From Cupriavidus alkaliphilus (GTDB lineage: Bacteria > Pseudomonadota > Gammaproteobacteria > Burkholderiales > Burkholderiaceae), in contig NZ_FMAD01000002.1 in assembly GCF_900094595.1 (NCBI RefSeq), forward strand, positions 372,001 through 436,000: a stretch of 64,000 nt of DNA, given 5' to 3'. The notes under the pieces were generated by a model. It was given only the letters and a program-made list of their open reading frames with translations, made no database searches and was not told the DNA's origin. This document shows positions 17,381 through 25,852 of this stretch, one piece after another (the stretch's first letter is position 1; each line of letters starts with the position of its first letter). Position numbers and translations under genes: made by a program.

Positions 17381-17710
17381 ATGACCTTTGTCGTGACGGA
17401 TGCCTGCATCCAGTGCCGCCATACCGACTGCGTCGAAGTCTGCCCGATGTCGTGCTTCCACGAAGGGCCGAACTTCCTTGCCATAGATCCCGACCAATGC
17501 ATCGACTGCTCGATGTGCGTGCCGTTGTGCCCCGTGGGCGCGATCTATTCCGAGCATGACCTGCCGGCAGACCAGCGCCATTTCCTTGCGCTCAACGCCG
17601 AGCTGTCGCGACGGCCGGACTGGCTGCCGCTGATGCAGGCGAAGGGACCGCTGCCGGACCATGAGCAGTGGGCCGGCCATCCTGACCGGCTGTCGTTGCT
17701 GCAACGCTAG
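17381..17710 (+). CDS. fdxA: 7-iron ferredoxin FdxA ([3Fe-4S][4Fe-4S])
   Basis: The 109-residue protein has the FdxA cysteine layout: CIQCRHTDCVEVCP early and CIDCSMCVPLCPVG at about residues 40-53. The Asp/His-containing CRHTDC spacing is that of 3Fe-4S plus 4Fe-4S ferredoxins of the Azotobacter FdI type. PNFLAIDPDQC between the clusters and a 50-residue C-terminal extension are also typical. It is a cytoplasmic low-potential electron carrier; its partner is not shown. The gene converges on fdsR and the two stop codons share the tetranucleotide CTAG at 17707-17710. Confidence 0.93.
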   Translation: MTFVVTDACIQCRHTDCVEVCPMSCFHEGPNFLAIDPDQCIDCSMCVPLCPVGAIYSEHDLPADQRHFLALNAELSRRPDWLPLMQAKGPLPDHEQWAGHPDRLSLLQR

Positions 17711-18807
17711 CGCGGCGGTGTGTCGCGGTAATCAGGGAAGGCTTCCGGCAAGGTCAGCACGGTGCCGGTCAGGGAGCCGTCATAGCCGGGCAGGGCATTG
17801 ACGCGCTGGCGGAAGGCCTCGCTGGTCAGCGCCCCGACCGCGCCGGCCAGCGCCGCGCTGCGTAGCTTGGCGCGCTCGATGGCAAAGAAGTAGCGCTCCT
17901 TGATTACCGGCACGAAGGCCAGCCCGAAACGCCGCGCCGCGGTTTCCACGCCAAAGCCCACGTCGGCCATGCCGCTGCCGATGTACGCCGCCACTGCGGC
18001 GTGGGTGAATTCCCCATTGCTGTAGCCCTCGATGCGCGCACCGTCGATGCCGCGCGCCGTCAGCATCAGGTCCAGCAGCAGCCGCGTGCCCGAGCCGACC
18101 TGCCGGTTGACGAAGCGCACTTCGCGCCGGGTCAGGTCCTCGAGCGTATGGATGCCGAGCGGGTTGCCCGGCCGCACGAACAGGCCCTGGCTGCGCACCG
18201 CCAGGTGCACCAGGCAGTGGGTCTCGGGCTTGAGCCAGGTGGTGAAGTGGCGCCACATGCCATGCTCGAACTCGCCCACCGGCACATGAAAGCCGGCGAT
18301 GTCGCAGGCGCCTTCGGCCAGCGCCGCCACGGCCTCGACGCTGCCGCAGTACTTCAGGTCGTGCCGCACCTGCTGCTCGTCGAGGAAGTCGCGCAGCGCC
18401 GCCACCGCGAAGCCGTGGCTGGCATGCAGCCGCGCCGTGGCCTCGGGCTGCGCCATCAGCTTCTTCAGCTCGATCTCCAGTTCGGACGCCAGGCTGTCCA
18501 GCGTCGGCGACAGCCGCGCGCCGATCCGCTTGCTGGCCCACACCAGTTGCTGCGCCAGCGGCGTCAGCGCGCTGCCGCGCCCGCGGGTCTTGTCGATCAG
18601 CGGACCGCCGAACAGCGCCTCGGCGTCGCGCAGGATGCCCCAGGCATAGCGGTACGACAGCGACACCGCCTGGGCCGACTGGCTGATGCTGCCGGATTCC
18701 CCGATATGGCCGAGCAGGGCCACCAGCCGCGACACGTCCAGCGGCTCGGTGCCCGGCCGGGCGTCGTCCCGGATTTGCAGGTGAGGTTGGATCGAGATGC
18801 GGATCAT
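17707..18807 (-). CDS. fdsR: Regulator of formate dehydrogenase: LysR/ModE-type HTH plus periplasmic-binding-like domain
   Basis: The ATG at 18807 gives 366 residues. The N-terminal ~110 residues are a winged HTH of the LysR/ModE type (ESGSISQSAQAVSLSYRYAWGILRDAEALFGGPLIDKTRGRGSALTP), closer in spelling to ModE. The remaining ~245 residues form a periplasmic-binding-protein-like effector domain, and the C-terminal Mop/TOBE domains of ModE are absent. The gene diverges from fdsGBACD across a 160-bp promoter region. This is the position of fdsR in Ralstonia eutropha, where that gene is known to control the fds operon both positively and negatively. Assignment to fdsR rests on context and domain make-up; formate as effector is from that literature, not visible here. 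Confidence 0.85.
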   Translation of the reverse strand: MIRISIQPHLQIRDDARPGTEPLDVSRLVALLGHIGESGSISQSAQAVSLSYRYAWGILRDAEALFGGPLIDKTRGRGSALTPLAQQLVWASKRIGARLSPTLDSLASELEIELKKLMAQPEATARLHASHGFAVAALRDFLDEQQVRHDLKYCGSVEAVAALAEGACDIAGFHVPVGEFEHGMWRHFTTWLKPETHCLVHLAVRSQGLFVRPGNPLGIHTLEDLTRREVRFVNRQVGSGTRLLLDLMLTARGIDGARIEGYSNGEFTHAAVAAYIGSGMADVGFGVETAARRFGLAFVPVIKERYFFAIERAKLRSAALAGAVGALTSEAFRQRVNALPGYDGSLTGTVLTLPEAFPDYRDTPPR

Positions 18808-18813
18808 ATGTAG

Positions 18814-18914
18814 AAAATAGCTTATTGAAGGGCCGCTGTCACTCCAATATAGTCCGCCTAACGGGCGAAACGGCGATCCGCAAGCCCGGAAATAGGAAAA
18901 AAATAGCATATAAG
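18814..18914. promoter_or_regulatory. Candidate FdsR operator repeats in the fdsR-fdsG intergenic region
   Basis: Two AT-rich near-copies stand out in GC-rich DNA: AAAATAGCTTATT at 18814-18826 and AAAATAGCATATAAG at 18900-18914, 86 bp apart (about eight helical turns). The first contains an inverted repeat AATA-GCT-TATT and overlaps the -35 of the fds promoter. The second lies in the transcribed leader. The spacing would allow a repression loop or alternative binding states. Confidence 0.5.
18825..18853 (+). promoter_or_regulatory. Sigma-70 promoter of fdsGBACD
   Basis: A -35 TTGAAG at 18825-18830 and a -10 TATAGT at 18848-18853 are separated by 17 bp. Transcription would begin near 18860, leaving a leader of roughly 108 nt before fdsG. 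The FdsR-like palindrome AATA-GCT-TATT touches the -35. Confidence 0.65.
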
Positions 18915-18967
18915 CGGGATCCGGCAGGCACTTCGGCCGGTCCTGGCGAGCCCTCACAGGAGACGCC

Positions 18968-19507
18968 ATGCCAGACATCGCCCCCCACGCACCCCGTGCC
19001 CCCGGTGCCACGGCATCAGCCGATGCCGCGCACATCGCCGCCATCGTCGCGGCACGCCAGCACATGCCGGGCGCCTTGCTGCCGATCCTGCACGAGATCC
19101 AGGACACCCAGGGCTTTATCCCCGACACCGCCGTGCCCGTGATCGCCCGCGCCCTGAACCTGTCGCGCGCCGAGGTGCATGGCGTGATCACCTTCTACCA
19201 TCACTTCCGCCAGCAGCCCGCCGGCCGCCACGTGGTGCAGGTGTGCCGCGCCGAGGCGTGCCAGGCGGTCGGCGCCGAGGCGCTGGCCGAGCACGCGCAG
19301 CGCGCGCTCGGCTGCAGCTTCCATGAAACCAGCGCGGACGGGCAGGTGACGCTGGAGCCGGTCTATTGCCTGGGCCAGTGCGCCTGCGGCCCGGCGGTGA
19401 TGGTCGGCGAGCAGTTGCACGGCTATGTCGATGGCGCGCGCTTCGACGCGCTGGTGCGCGCGCTGCGCGCGTCGTCCACCCCGGCAGAAGCGGAGGCCCA
19501 GGCATGA
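18968..19507 (+). CDS. fdsG: NAD-dependent formate dehydrogenase gamma subunit (NuoE-like)
   Basis: The 179-residue subunit follows CAGGAGACGCC. After a flexible Pro/Ala-rich start, residues about 20-95 form the helical NuoE N-domain (LLPILHEIQDTQGFIPD, SRAEVHGVITFYHHFR). The thioredoxin-like [2Fe-2S] domain follows, with ligands in VCRAEACQ and CLGQCACGPAVMV (four Cys in the C-x5-C ... C-x3-C pattern). In the cytoplasmic FdsGBACD enzyme, FdsG with FdsB forms the NAD-reducing diaphorase module. It is the first gene of the operon and overlaps fdsB by 4 bases. Confidence 0.96.
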   Translation: MPDIAPHAPRAPGATASADAAHIAAIVAARQHMPGALLPILHEIQDTQGFIPDTAVPVIARALNLSRAEVHGVITFYHHFRQQPAGRHVVQVCRAEACQAVGAEALAEHAQRALGCSFHETSADGQVTLEPVYCLGQCACGPAVMVGEQLHGYVDGARFDALVRALRASSTPAEAEAQA

Positions 19508-21066
19508 GCACCGTCACCACCCTGTTCGTGCCGCGCGACTCCACCGCGCTGGCATTGGGCGCCGACGAGGTCGCGCGCGCCATCGCCAGCGAAGCCGCCG
19601 CGCGCGGCGAGACCGTGCGCATCGTGCGCAACGGTTCGCGCGGCATGTTCTGGCTCGAGCCGCTGGTCGAGGTGCAGACCGCCGCCGGCCGCGTGGCCTA
19701 CGGCCCGGTCAGCGCGGCCGACGTGCCGGGCCTGTTCGATGCCGGCCTGCTGCAGGGCGGTGCGCACGCGCTGGCGCACGGCCCGACCGACCAGATCCCG
19801 TTCCTGCAACGGCAGGAGCGCCTGACCTTCGCCCGCGTCGGCATCACCGACCCGCTGTCGCTGGACGACTACCGCGCGCACGAGGGCTACGCCGGCCTGG
19901 AACGCGCGCTGGCCATGCAGCCCGCCGAGATCGTGCAGGAAGTCACCGACTCGGGCCTGCGTGGCCGCGGCGGCGCGGCCTTCCCGACCGGCATCAAGTG
20001 GAAGACGGTGCTCGGCGCCCAGTCCGCAGTCAAGTACATCGTCTGCAATGCCGACGAGGGCGACTCGGGCACCTTCTCCGACCGCATGGTGATGGAAGAC
20101 GATCCCTTCATGCTGATCGAAGGCATGACCATCGCCGGCCTGGCGGTGGGTGCGGAGCAGGGCTACATCTACTGCCGCTCCGAATACCCGCACGCAATCG
20201 CCGTGCTGGAAAGCGCGATCGGCATCGCCAGCGCCGCGGGCTGGCTCGGCGACGACATCCGCGGCAGCGGCAGGCGCTTCCACCTTGAAGTGCGCAAGGG
20301 CGCCGGCGCCTATGTCTGCGGCGAGGAAACCGCGCTGCTGGAGAGCCTGGAAGGCCGCCGCGGCGTGGTGCGCGCCAAGCCGCCGCTGCCGGCGCTGAAG
20401 GGGCTGTTCGGCCAGCCCACGGTGATCAACAACGTGATCTCGCTGGCCACGGTGCCGGTGATCCTGGCGCGCGGCGCGCAGTTCTACCGCGACTTCGGCA
20501 TGGGCCGCTCGCGCGGCACGCTGCCGTTCCAGCTGGCCGGCAACATCCGGCACGGCGGGCTGGTGGAGAAGGCGTTCGGGGTCACGCTGCGCGAGCTGCT
20601 GGTCGACTACGGCGGCGGCACCCGCAGCGGCCGCGCGATCCGCGCGGTGCAGGTGGGCGGGCCGCTGGGCGCCTACCTGCCCGAGTCGCGCTTCGACGTG
20701 CCGCTGGACTACGAGGCCTATGCCGCGTTCGGCGGCGTGGTCGGCCACGGCGGCATCGTGGTGTTCGACGAGACCGTCGACATGGCAAAGCAGGCGCGCT
20801 ACGCGATGGAGTTCTGCGCGATCGAATCGTGCGGCAAATGCACGCCGTGCCGGATCGGCTCGACCCGCGGCGTCGAAGTGATGGACCGCATTATTGCCGG
20901 CGAGCAGCCGGTGCGGCATGTGCAGCTGGTGCGCGACCTGTGCGACACCATGCTCAACGGCTCGCTGTGCGCGATGGGCGGCATGACGCCGTACCCGGTG
21001 CTGTCCGCGCTGAACGAATTCCCCGAGGACTTCGGCCTCGCATCCAATCCGGCCAGGGCCGCCTGA
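19504..21066 (+). CDS. fdsB: NAD-dependent formate dehydrogenase beta subunit (NuoF-like)
   Basis: The 520-residue protein is the FMN- and NAD-binding subunit. Residues 1-115 form an extra N-terminal thioredoxin-like domain found in Fds/Hox-type diaphorases. The NuoF core then shows the NAD/FMN loop SGLRGRGGAAFPTG, the FMN contact CNADEGDSGTF and YVCGEETALLESLEG. The [4Fe-4S] site is ESCGKCTPCRIGS near residue 443, with the fourth Cys in LNGSLCAMG. It passes electrons from the Mo subunit to NAD+. The start ATG at 19504 overlaps the fdsG stop; fdsA begins 30 bases after its stop. Confidence 0.97.
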   Translation: MSTVTTLFVPRDSTALALGADEVARAIASEAAARGETVRIVRNGSRGMFWLEPLVEVQTAAGRVAYGPVSAADVPGLFDAGLLQGGAHALAHGPTDQIPFLQRQERLTFARVGITDPLSLDDYRAHEGYAGLERALAMQPAEIVQEVTDSGLRGRGGAAFPTGIKWKTVLGAQSAVKYIVCNADEGDSGTFSDRMVMEDDPFMLIEGMTIAGLAVGAEQGYIYCRSEYPHAIAVLESAIGIASAAGWLGDDIRGSGRRFHLEVRKGAGAYVCGEETALLESLEGRRGVVRAKPPLPALKGLFGQPTVINNVISLATVPVILARGAQFYRDFGMGRSRGTLPFQLAGNIRHGGLVEKAFGVTLRELLVDYGGGTRSGRAIRAVQVGGPLGAYLPESRFDVPLDYEAYAAFGGVVGHGGIVVFDETVDMAKQARYAMEFCAIESCGKCTPCRIGSTRGVEVMDRIIAGEQPVRHVQLVRDLCDTMLNGSLCAMGGMTPYPVLSALNEFPEDFGLASNPARAA

Positions 21067-21096
21067 GCCAGGCAGAGACACGGGAGACCAACCGCC

Positions 21097-23976
21097 ATGA
21101 ACGCCCGCAACGAGATTGATTTCGGCACACCCGCCAGCCCCTCGACCGACATGGTCACCCTGGAGGTCGACGGCGTCAGCGTCACCGTGCCGGCCGGCAC
21201 GTCGGTGATGCGCGCCGCGATGGAGGCGCAGATTGCCGTACCCAAGCTGTGCGCCACCGACAGCCTGGAAGCCTTCGGCTCGTGCCGGCTGTGCCTGGTC
21301 GAGATCGAGGGGCGGCGCGGCTATCCGGCCTCGTGCACCACGCCGGTGGAAGCCGGCATGAAGGTAAAGACCCAGAGCGACAAGCTCGCCGACCTGCGCC
21401 GCGGCGTGATGGAGCTGTATATCTCCGACCACCCGCTCGATTGCCTGACCTGCCCCACCAACGGCAACTGCGAGCTGCAGGACATGGCCGGCGTGGTCGG
21501 CCTGCGCGAAGTGCGCTACAACGACGGTGGTCCGGAATCTGCGCCGATCGCGACGCACACGCAAATGAAGAAGGACGAATCCAATCCTTACTTCACCTAC
21601 GATCCCTCCAAGTGCATCGTCTGCAACCGCTGCGTGCGCGCCTGCGAGGAAACGCAAGGCACCTTCGCGCTGACCATCAGCGGACGCGGCTTCGATTCCC
21701 GCGTCTCGCCCGGCACCAGCCAGTCGTTCATGGAATCGGACTGCGTCTCCTGCGGCGCGTGCGTGCAGGCCTGCCCGACCGCGACGCTGACCGAAACGTC
21801 CATCATCAAGCTGGGCCAGCCTTCGCACAGCACCGTGACCACCTGCGCCTATTGCGGCGTGGGCTGTTCGTTCAAGGCCGAGATGAAGGGCAATGAAGTG
21901 GTGCGCATGGTGCCGTACAAGGACGGCAAGGCCAACGAGGGCCACGCCTGCGTCAAGGGCCGCTTTGCCTGGGGCTACGCCACCCACAAGGACCGCATCC
22001 TCAAGCCGATGATCCGCGCGAAGATCACCGATCCGTGGCGCGAGGTATCGTGGGAAGAGGCGATCGACTATGCCGCGTCGGAGTTCAAGCGCATCCAGGC
22101 GCAGCACGGCAAGGATTCCATCGGCGGCATCGTGTCGTCGCGCTGCACCAACGAAGAAGGCTACCTGGTGCAGAAGCTGGTGCGCGCCGCGTTCGGCAAC
22201 AACAACGTCGACACCTGCGCGCGCGTGTGCCATTCGCCGACCGGCTACGGGCTGAAGCAGACCCTGGGCGAATCGGCCGGCACGCAAACCTTCAAGTCGG
22301 TCGAGAAGGCCGACGTGATCATGGTGATCGGCGCCAACCCGACCGACGGCCACCCCGTGTTCGCCTCGCGCATGAAGAAGCGCCTGCGCGCCGGCGCGAA
22401 GCTGATCGTGGTCGACCCGCGCCGCATCGACCTGGTCGATTCGCCGCATATCCGCGCCGACTTCCACCTGCAGCTGCGCCCGGGCACCAACGTCGCGCTG
22501 GTGACCTCGCTGGCGCACGTGATCGTCACCGAAGGCCTGCTCAACGAAGCCTTTATCGCCGAGCGCTGCGAGGACCGCGCGTTCGGGCAGTGGCGCGACT
22601 TTGTCGCGCTGCCGGAGAACTCGCCCGAGGCCATGGAGAGCGTCACCGGCATCCCCGCCGAGCAGCTGCGCGGCGCGGCGCGCCTGTACGCCACCGGCGG
22701 CAACGCGGCGATCTACTACGGCCTGGGCGTGACCGAGCACGCGCAAGGCTCCACCACCGTGATGGGCATCGCCAACCTCGCCATGGCCACCGGCAATATC
22801 GGCCGCGAGGGCGTGGGCGTGAACCCGCTGCGCGGGCAGAACAACGTGCAGGGCTCCTGCGATATCGGCTCGTTCCCGCATGAGCTGCCGGGCTATCGCC
22901 ACGTGTCGGACTCGACCGTGCGCGGCCTGTTCGAATCGGCGTGGAATGTCGAGATCAGCCCCGAGCCCGGCCTGCGCATTCCCAATATGTTCGAGGCCGC
23001 GCTGGCGGGCAGCTTCAAGGGCCTGTACTGCCAGGGCGAGGACATCGTGCAGTCGGACCCGAACACGCAGCACGTGTCCGAGGCGCTGTCGTCGATGGAA
23101 TGCATCGTGGTGCAGGACATCTTCCTGAACGAGACCGCCAAGTACGCGCATGTGTTCCTGCCGGGCTCTTCGTTCCTGGAAAAGGACGGCACCTTCACCA
23201 ACGCCGAGCGCCGCATCTCGCGCGTGCGCAAGGTGATGCCGCCCAAGGCGCGCTATGCCGACTGGGAGGCCACCATGCTGCTGGCCAATGCGCTCGGCTA
23301 TCCGATGGACTACAAGCATCCGTCGGAAATCATGGACGAGATCGCGCGGCTGACGCCGACCTTCGCCGGCGTCAGCTACCAGCGCCTGGAACAGCTCGGC
23401 AGCATCCAGTGGCCGTGCAACGCCGAAGCGCCGGAAGGCACGCCGACCATGCATATCGACGCCTTCGTGCGCGGCAAGGGAAAGTTCATCATCACCAAGT
23501 ATGTGCCGACCACCGAGAAGGTCACGCGCGCCTTCCCGCTGGTCCTGACCACCGGGCGCATCCTGTCGCAGTACAACGTCGGCGCGCAGACGCGCCGCAC
23601 CGACAACGTCCACTGGCACGCCGAGGACCGGCTGGAGATCCACCCGCACGATGCCGAAGAGCGCGGCATCAAGGACGGCGACTGGGTCGGGGTGCAGAGC
23701 CGTGCCGGCGACACCGTGCTGCGCGCGATCGTCAGCGAGCGCATGCAGCCGGGCGTGGTCTACACCACCTTCCACTTCCCGGAATCCGGCGCCAACGTGA
23801 TCACCACCGACAACTCCGACTGGGCCACCAACTGCCCGGAGTACAAGGTGACCGCGGTGCAGGTGCTGCCGGTGGCGCAGCCGTCGGCGTGGCAGCGGGA
23901 GTACCGGGAGTTCAACACCCAGCAGCTGCAATTGCTGGAAGCCGCCAGCGCCGACCCGGCGCGGGCCGCGGGCTGA
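21097..23976 (+). CDS. fdsA: NAD-dependent formate dehydrogenase alpha subunit (molybdenum, bis-MGD)
   Basis: The catalytic subunit has 959 residues. Iron-sulfur sites in order are the NuoG-like [2Fe-2S] ligands (CATDSLEAFGSCRLC), the His-Cys [4Fe-4S] site DHPLDCLTCPTNGNC, two ferredoxin-type [4Fe-4S] clusters (CIVCNRCVRAC and CVSCGACVQAC) and the prismane-proximal [4Fe-4S] CAYCGVGC. The Mo domain then gives CARVCHSPTG, where Cys378 is the expected molybdenum ligand followed by the active-site His379. There is no selenocysteine (ordinary TGC codon). It oxidises formate to CO2 and can run in reverse. Its size matches the R. eutropha enzyme. CO2 plus NADH from formate supports organoautotrophic growth. 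Confidence 0.98.
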   Translation: MNARNEIDFGTPASPSTDMVTLEVDGVSVTVPAGTSVMRAAMEAQIAVPKLCATDSLEAFGSCRLCLVEIEGRRGYPASCTTPVEAGMKVKTQSDKLADLRRGVMELYISDHPLDCLTCPTNGNCELQDMAGVVGLREVRYNDGGPESAPIATHTQMKKDESNPYFTYDPSKCIVCNRCVRACEETQGTFALTISGRGFDSRVSPGTSQSFMESDCVSCGACVQACPTATLTETSIIKLGQPSHSTVTTCAYCGVGCSFKAEMKGNEVVRMVPYKDGKANEGHACVKGRFAWGYATHKDRILKPMIRAKITDPWREVSWEEAIDYAASEFKRIQAQHGKDSIGGIVSSRCTNEEGYLVQKLVRAAFGNNNVDTCARVCHSPTGYGLKQTLGESAGTQTFKSVEKADVIMVIGANPTDGHPVFASRMKKRLRAGAKLIVVDPRRIDLVDSPHIRADFHLQLRPGTNVALVTSLAHVIVTEGLLNEAFIAERCEDRAFGQWRDFVALPENSPEAMESVTGIPAEQLRGAARLYATGGNAAIYYGLGVTEHAQGSTTVMGIANLAMATGNIGREGVGVNPLRGQNNVQGSCDIGSFPHELPGYRHVSDSTVRGLFESAWNVEISPEPGLRIPNMFEAALAGSFKGLYCQGEDIVQSDPNTQHVSEALSSMECIVVQDIFLNETAKYAHVFLPGSSFLEKDGTFTNAERRISRVRKVMPPKARYADWEATMLLANALGYPMDYKHPSEIMDEIARLTPTFAGVSYQRLEQLGSIQWPCNAEAPEGTPTMHIDAFVRGKGKFIITKYVPTTEKVTRAFPLVLTTGRILSQYNVGAQTRRTDNVHWHAEDRLEIHPHDAEERGIKDGDWVGVQSRAGDTVLRAIVSERMQPGVVYTTFHFPESGANVITTDNSDWATNCPEYKVTAVQVLPVAQPSAWQREYREFNTQQLQLLEAASADPARAAG

Positions 23977-23991
23977 GCGGAGGACCACGCC

Positions 23992-24867
23992 ATGATGCGC
24001 TGCATGCAGTCGCCGGAAGTCGATCCGGCCGCGGCGGAAGATGCCGCGGCCGCGACCCACAGCACCTTCGCGGTCAACCGCTGGCGCGGCGGCGAGCTGA
24101 TGCTCAGTCCCGATGAGGTGGCTGAGGAAGTGCCGGTCGCGCTGGTGTACAACGGCATCTCGCACGCGGTGATGCTGGCCACGCCGGCTGACCTGGAAGA
24201 TTTCGCGCTTGGGTTCAGCCTGAGCGAGGGCATCGTGGCCCGCGCCAGCGACGTCTATGACATCGAGATCGAGACACGCGAGCACGGCATTTCCGTGCAG
24301 CTGGAGATCGCTTCGGAAGCCTTCATGCGGCTCAAGGACCGGCGCCGCTCGCTGGCCGGGCGCACCGGCTGCGGGCTGTGCGGCACCGAATCGCTGGAGC
24401 AGGTGATGCGCGCGCCGGCGCCCGTGCACAGCACGGCGAGCTTCCATACCGACGTGATCCAGGCCGCCTTCGTGCAGCTGCAGCTGCGCCAGGCCTTGCA
24501 GCGCCATACCGGAGCGACCCACGCCGCCGCCTGGCTGCGCGCCGACGGCCATGTGTCGCTGGTGCGCGAGGACGTGGGCCGCCACAATGCGCTCGACAAG
24601 CTGGCCGGCGCGCTGGCCCGCGGCGGCGAGGACATCGCCGGCGGCGCGGTGCTGGTGACCAGCCGCGCCAGCTATGAAATGGTGCTGAAGGCCGCCGCGA
24701 TCGGCGCCGGCGTGCTGGCGGCGGTGTCCGCCCCGACGGCGCTGGCGGTGCGCCTGGCCGAACAGGCAGGCATTACCCTGGCCGGCTTCGTGCGCGCCGG
24801 CGCGCACGTGGTCTATGCCCATCCGCAACGGCTGCAGCACGGCAGCACCCACGAGAGCCTGGCATGA
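23992..24867 (+). CDS. fdsC: FdhD-family sulfurtransferase/maturation factor for FdsA
   Basis: The 291-residue protein starts at an ATG after GCGGAGGACC; a second in-frame ATG follows immediately. It is an FdhD homologue: the conserved TGCGLCGTES loop (about residues 122-131) corresponds to the cysteine loop that receives sulfur from a desulfurase and passes it to the Mo-cofactor. VSLVREDVGRHNALDKL and SRASYEMVLKAA are also family signatures. It inserts the sulfido ligand into bis-MGD and chaperones FdsA, without being a subunit of the mature enzyme. It overlaps fdsD by 4 bases. Confidence 0.96.
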   Translation: MMRCMQSPEVDPAAAEDAAAATHSTFAVNRWRGGELMLSPDEVAEEVPVALVYNGISHAVMLATPADLEDFALGFSLSEGIVARASDVYDIEIETREHGISVQLEIASEAFMRLKDRRRSLAGRTGCGLCGTESLEQVMRAPAPVHSTASFHTDVIQAAFVQLQLRQALQRHTGATHAAAWLRADGHVSLVREDVGRHNALDKLAGALARGGEDIAGGAVLVTSRASYEMVLKAAAIGAGVLAAVSAPTALAVRLAEQAGITLAGFVRAGAHVVYAHPQRLQHGSTHESLA

Positions 24868-25088
24868 AGATCGATAACCTTGTCACCATGGCCAACCAGA
24901 TCGGCAGCTTCTTTGAAGCCATGCCCGATCGCGAGGAGGCGGTCGCGGATATCGCCGGGCATATCAAGCGCTTCTGGGAACCGCGCATGCGCCGGGCCTT
25001 GCTGGGGCATGTCGATGCCGATGCCGGCAGCGGGCTGCTGGAGATCGTGCGGGAGGCGCTGGGCCGGCACCGCGCCATGCTCGAGTAG
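24864..25088 (+). CDS. fdsD: Formate dehydrogenase delta subunit
   Basis: The 74-residue helical protein matches the FdsD family (MANQIGSFFEA, AGHIKRFWEPRMRRAL). It carries no cofactor motif. In the purified enzyme FdsD is the small subunit, with a role in assembly or stability. It is the last gene of the operon and converges on the transglycosylase gene after 25 bases; no hairpin terminator is evident there. Confidence 0.95.
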   Translation: MKIDNLVTMANQIGSFFEAMPDREEAVADIAGHIKRFWEPRMRRALLGHVDADAGSGLLEIVREALGRHRAMLE

Positions 25089-25113
25089 CAGGCGCAGCGC
25101 TTGCCGGCGCGGC

Positions 25114-25809
25114 TCAGCGCAAGCGCAACGGCTCCAGCAGGGCGCCGTCGTACTCGCCGCGTGAAATCCGCCCCAGCTCCAGCATGCGTTGCAGAATATA
25201 GACCTGCCGCTGGCGCGCGCGCCGGGGGTTGGCCACCGGGTTGTTCGCCGAGGGCGCCTTGGGCAGGCCCGCCAGCATCGCGCATTCGGCCAGCGTCAGC
25301 TGGTCCAGCCGCTTGCCGAAGTAGGTCCGCGCGGCATCGGCAAAGCCATAGGCGCCCTGTCCCAGGTAGATCTTGTTCAGGTACAGCTCGAGGATCTCGT
25401 CCTTGCTGAGGGCCTTTTCGATCCGGTAGGACAGCAGCACCTCGTACAGCTTGCGCGTATAGGTCTTCTCCCGCGACAGGTAGAAGTTGCGCGCGACCTG
25501 CATGGTGATGGTCGACGCGCCCTGCGACAGCTCGTCCGACAGGTTGGCGACGCCGGCGCGGACCACACCGACATAGTCGATGCCGTCATGCAGGTAGAAG
25601 CGTTCGTCCTCGATCGCCACCACCGCCTCGGTCAGCGCGCGCGGCATCCTGTCGATGGGCACGTAGTCCGGCGTGTCGCGGAAGGCGGTGAGGGCGTCGA
25701 GCGACGGCAGCTGCCGGTTGGCGGCGAGGATGGCGATGGCGGCCAGCAGCGCGCCGCCGATCGCGGCGAGCAGCAGCAGCTTGAGCAGGGCGGAGCAGAG
25801 GCGTTTCAT
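25114..25809 (-). CDS. Stand-alone GT51 peptidoglycan glycosyltransferase, PBP1a-like
   Basis: The 231-residue protein has one N-terminal transmembrane helix (residues about 7-28) and a single GT51 domain. The catalytic Glu lies in AIEDERFYLHDG, the second motif is GASTITMQVARN and the third RKLYEVLLSYRIEKALSKDEILELYLNKIYLGQGAYG. No transpeptidase domain follows. The sequence ends soon after the ANNPVANPRRARQRQVYILQRML segment, whose spelling is that of bifunctional PBP1a rather than of MtgA. It should polymerise lipid II in the periplasm. It may be a natural truncation of a PBP1a paralogue. Confidence 0.88.
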   Translation of the reverse strand: MKRLCSALLKLLLLAAIGGALLAAIAILAANRQLPSLDALTAFRDTPDYVPIDRMPRALTEAVVAIEDERFYLHDGIDYVGVVRAGVANLSDELSQGASTITMQVARNFYLSREKTYTRKLYEVLLSYRIEKALSKDEILELYLNKIYLGQGAYGFADAARTYFGKRLDQLTLAECAMLAGLPKAPSANNPVANPRRARQRQVYILQRMLELGRISRGEYDGALLEPLRLR

Positions 25810-25852
25810 GGCGCGTATTGTGCCAGCCGCCGCGCCGCCCGCGCGAGTCTGA

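Noticed and set aside
19423..24852. An open antisense frame of 1809 codons opposite fdsGBACD
   Set aside because: It mirrors high-GC third-position bias of the real genes. Its translation is rich in His, Arg and Gly repeats without domains, while the sense strand encodes a fully recognisable operon with ribosome sites.
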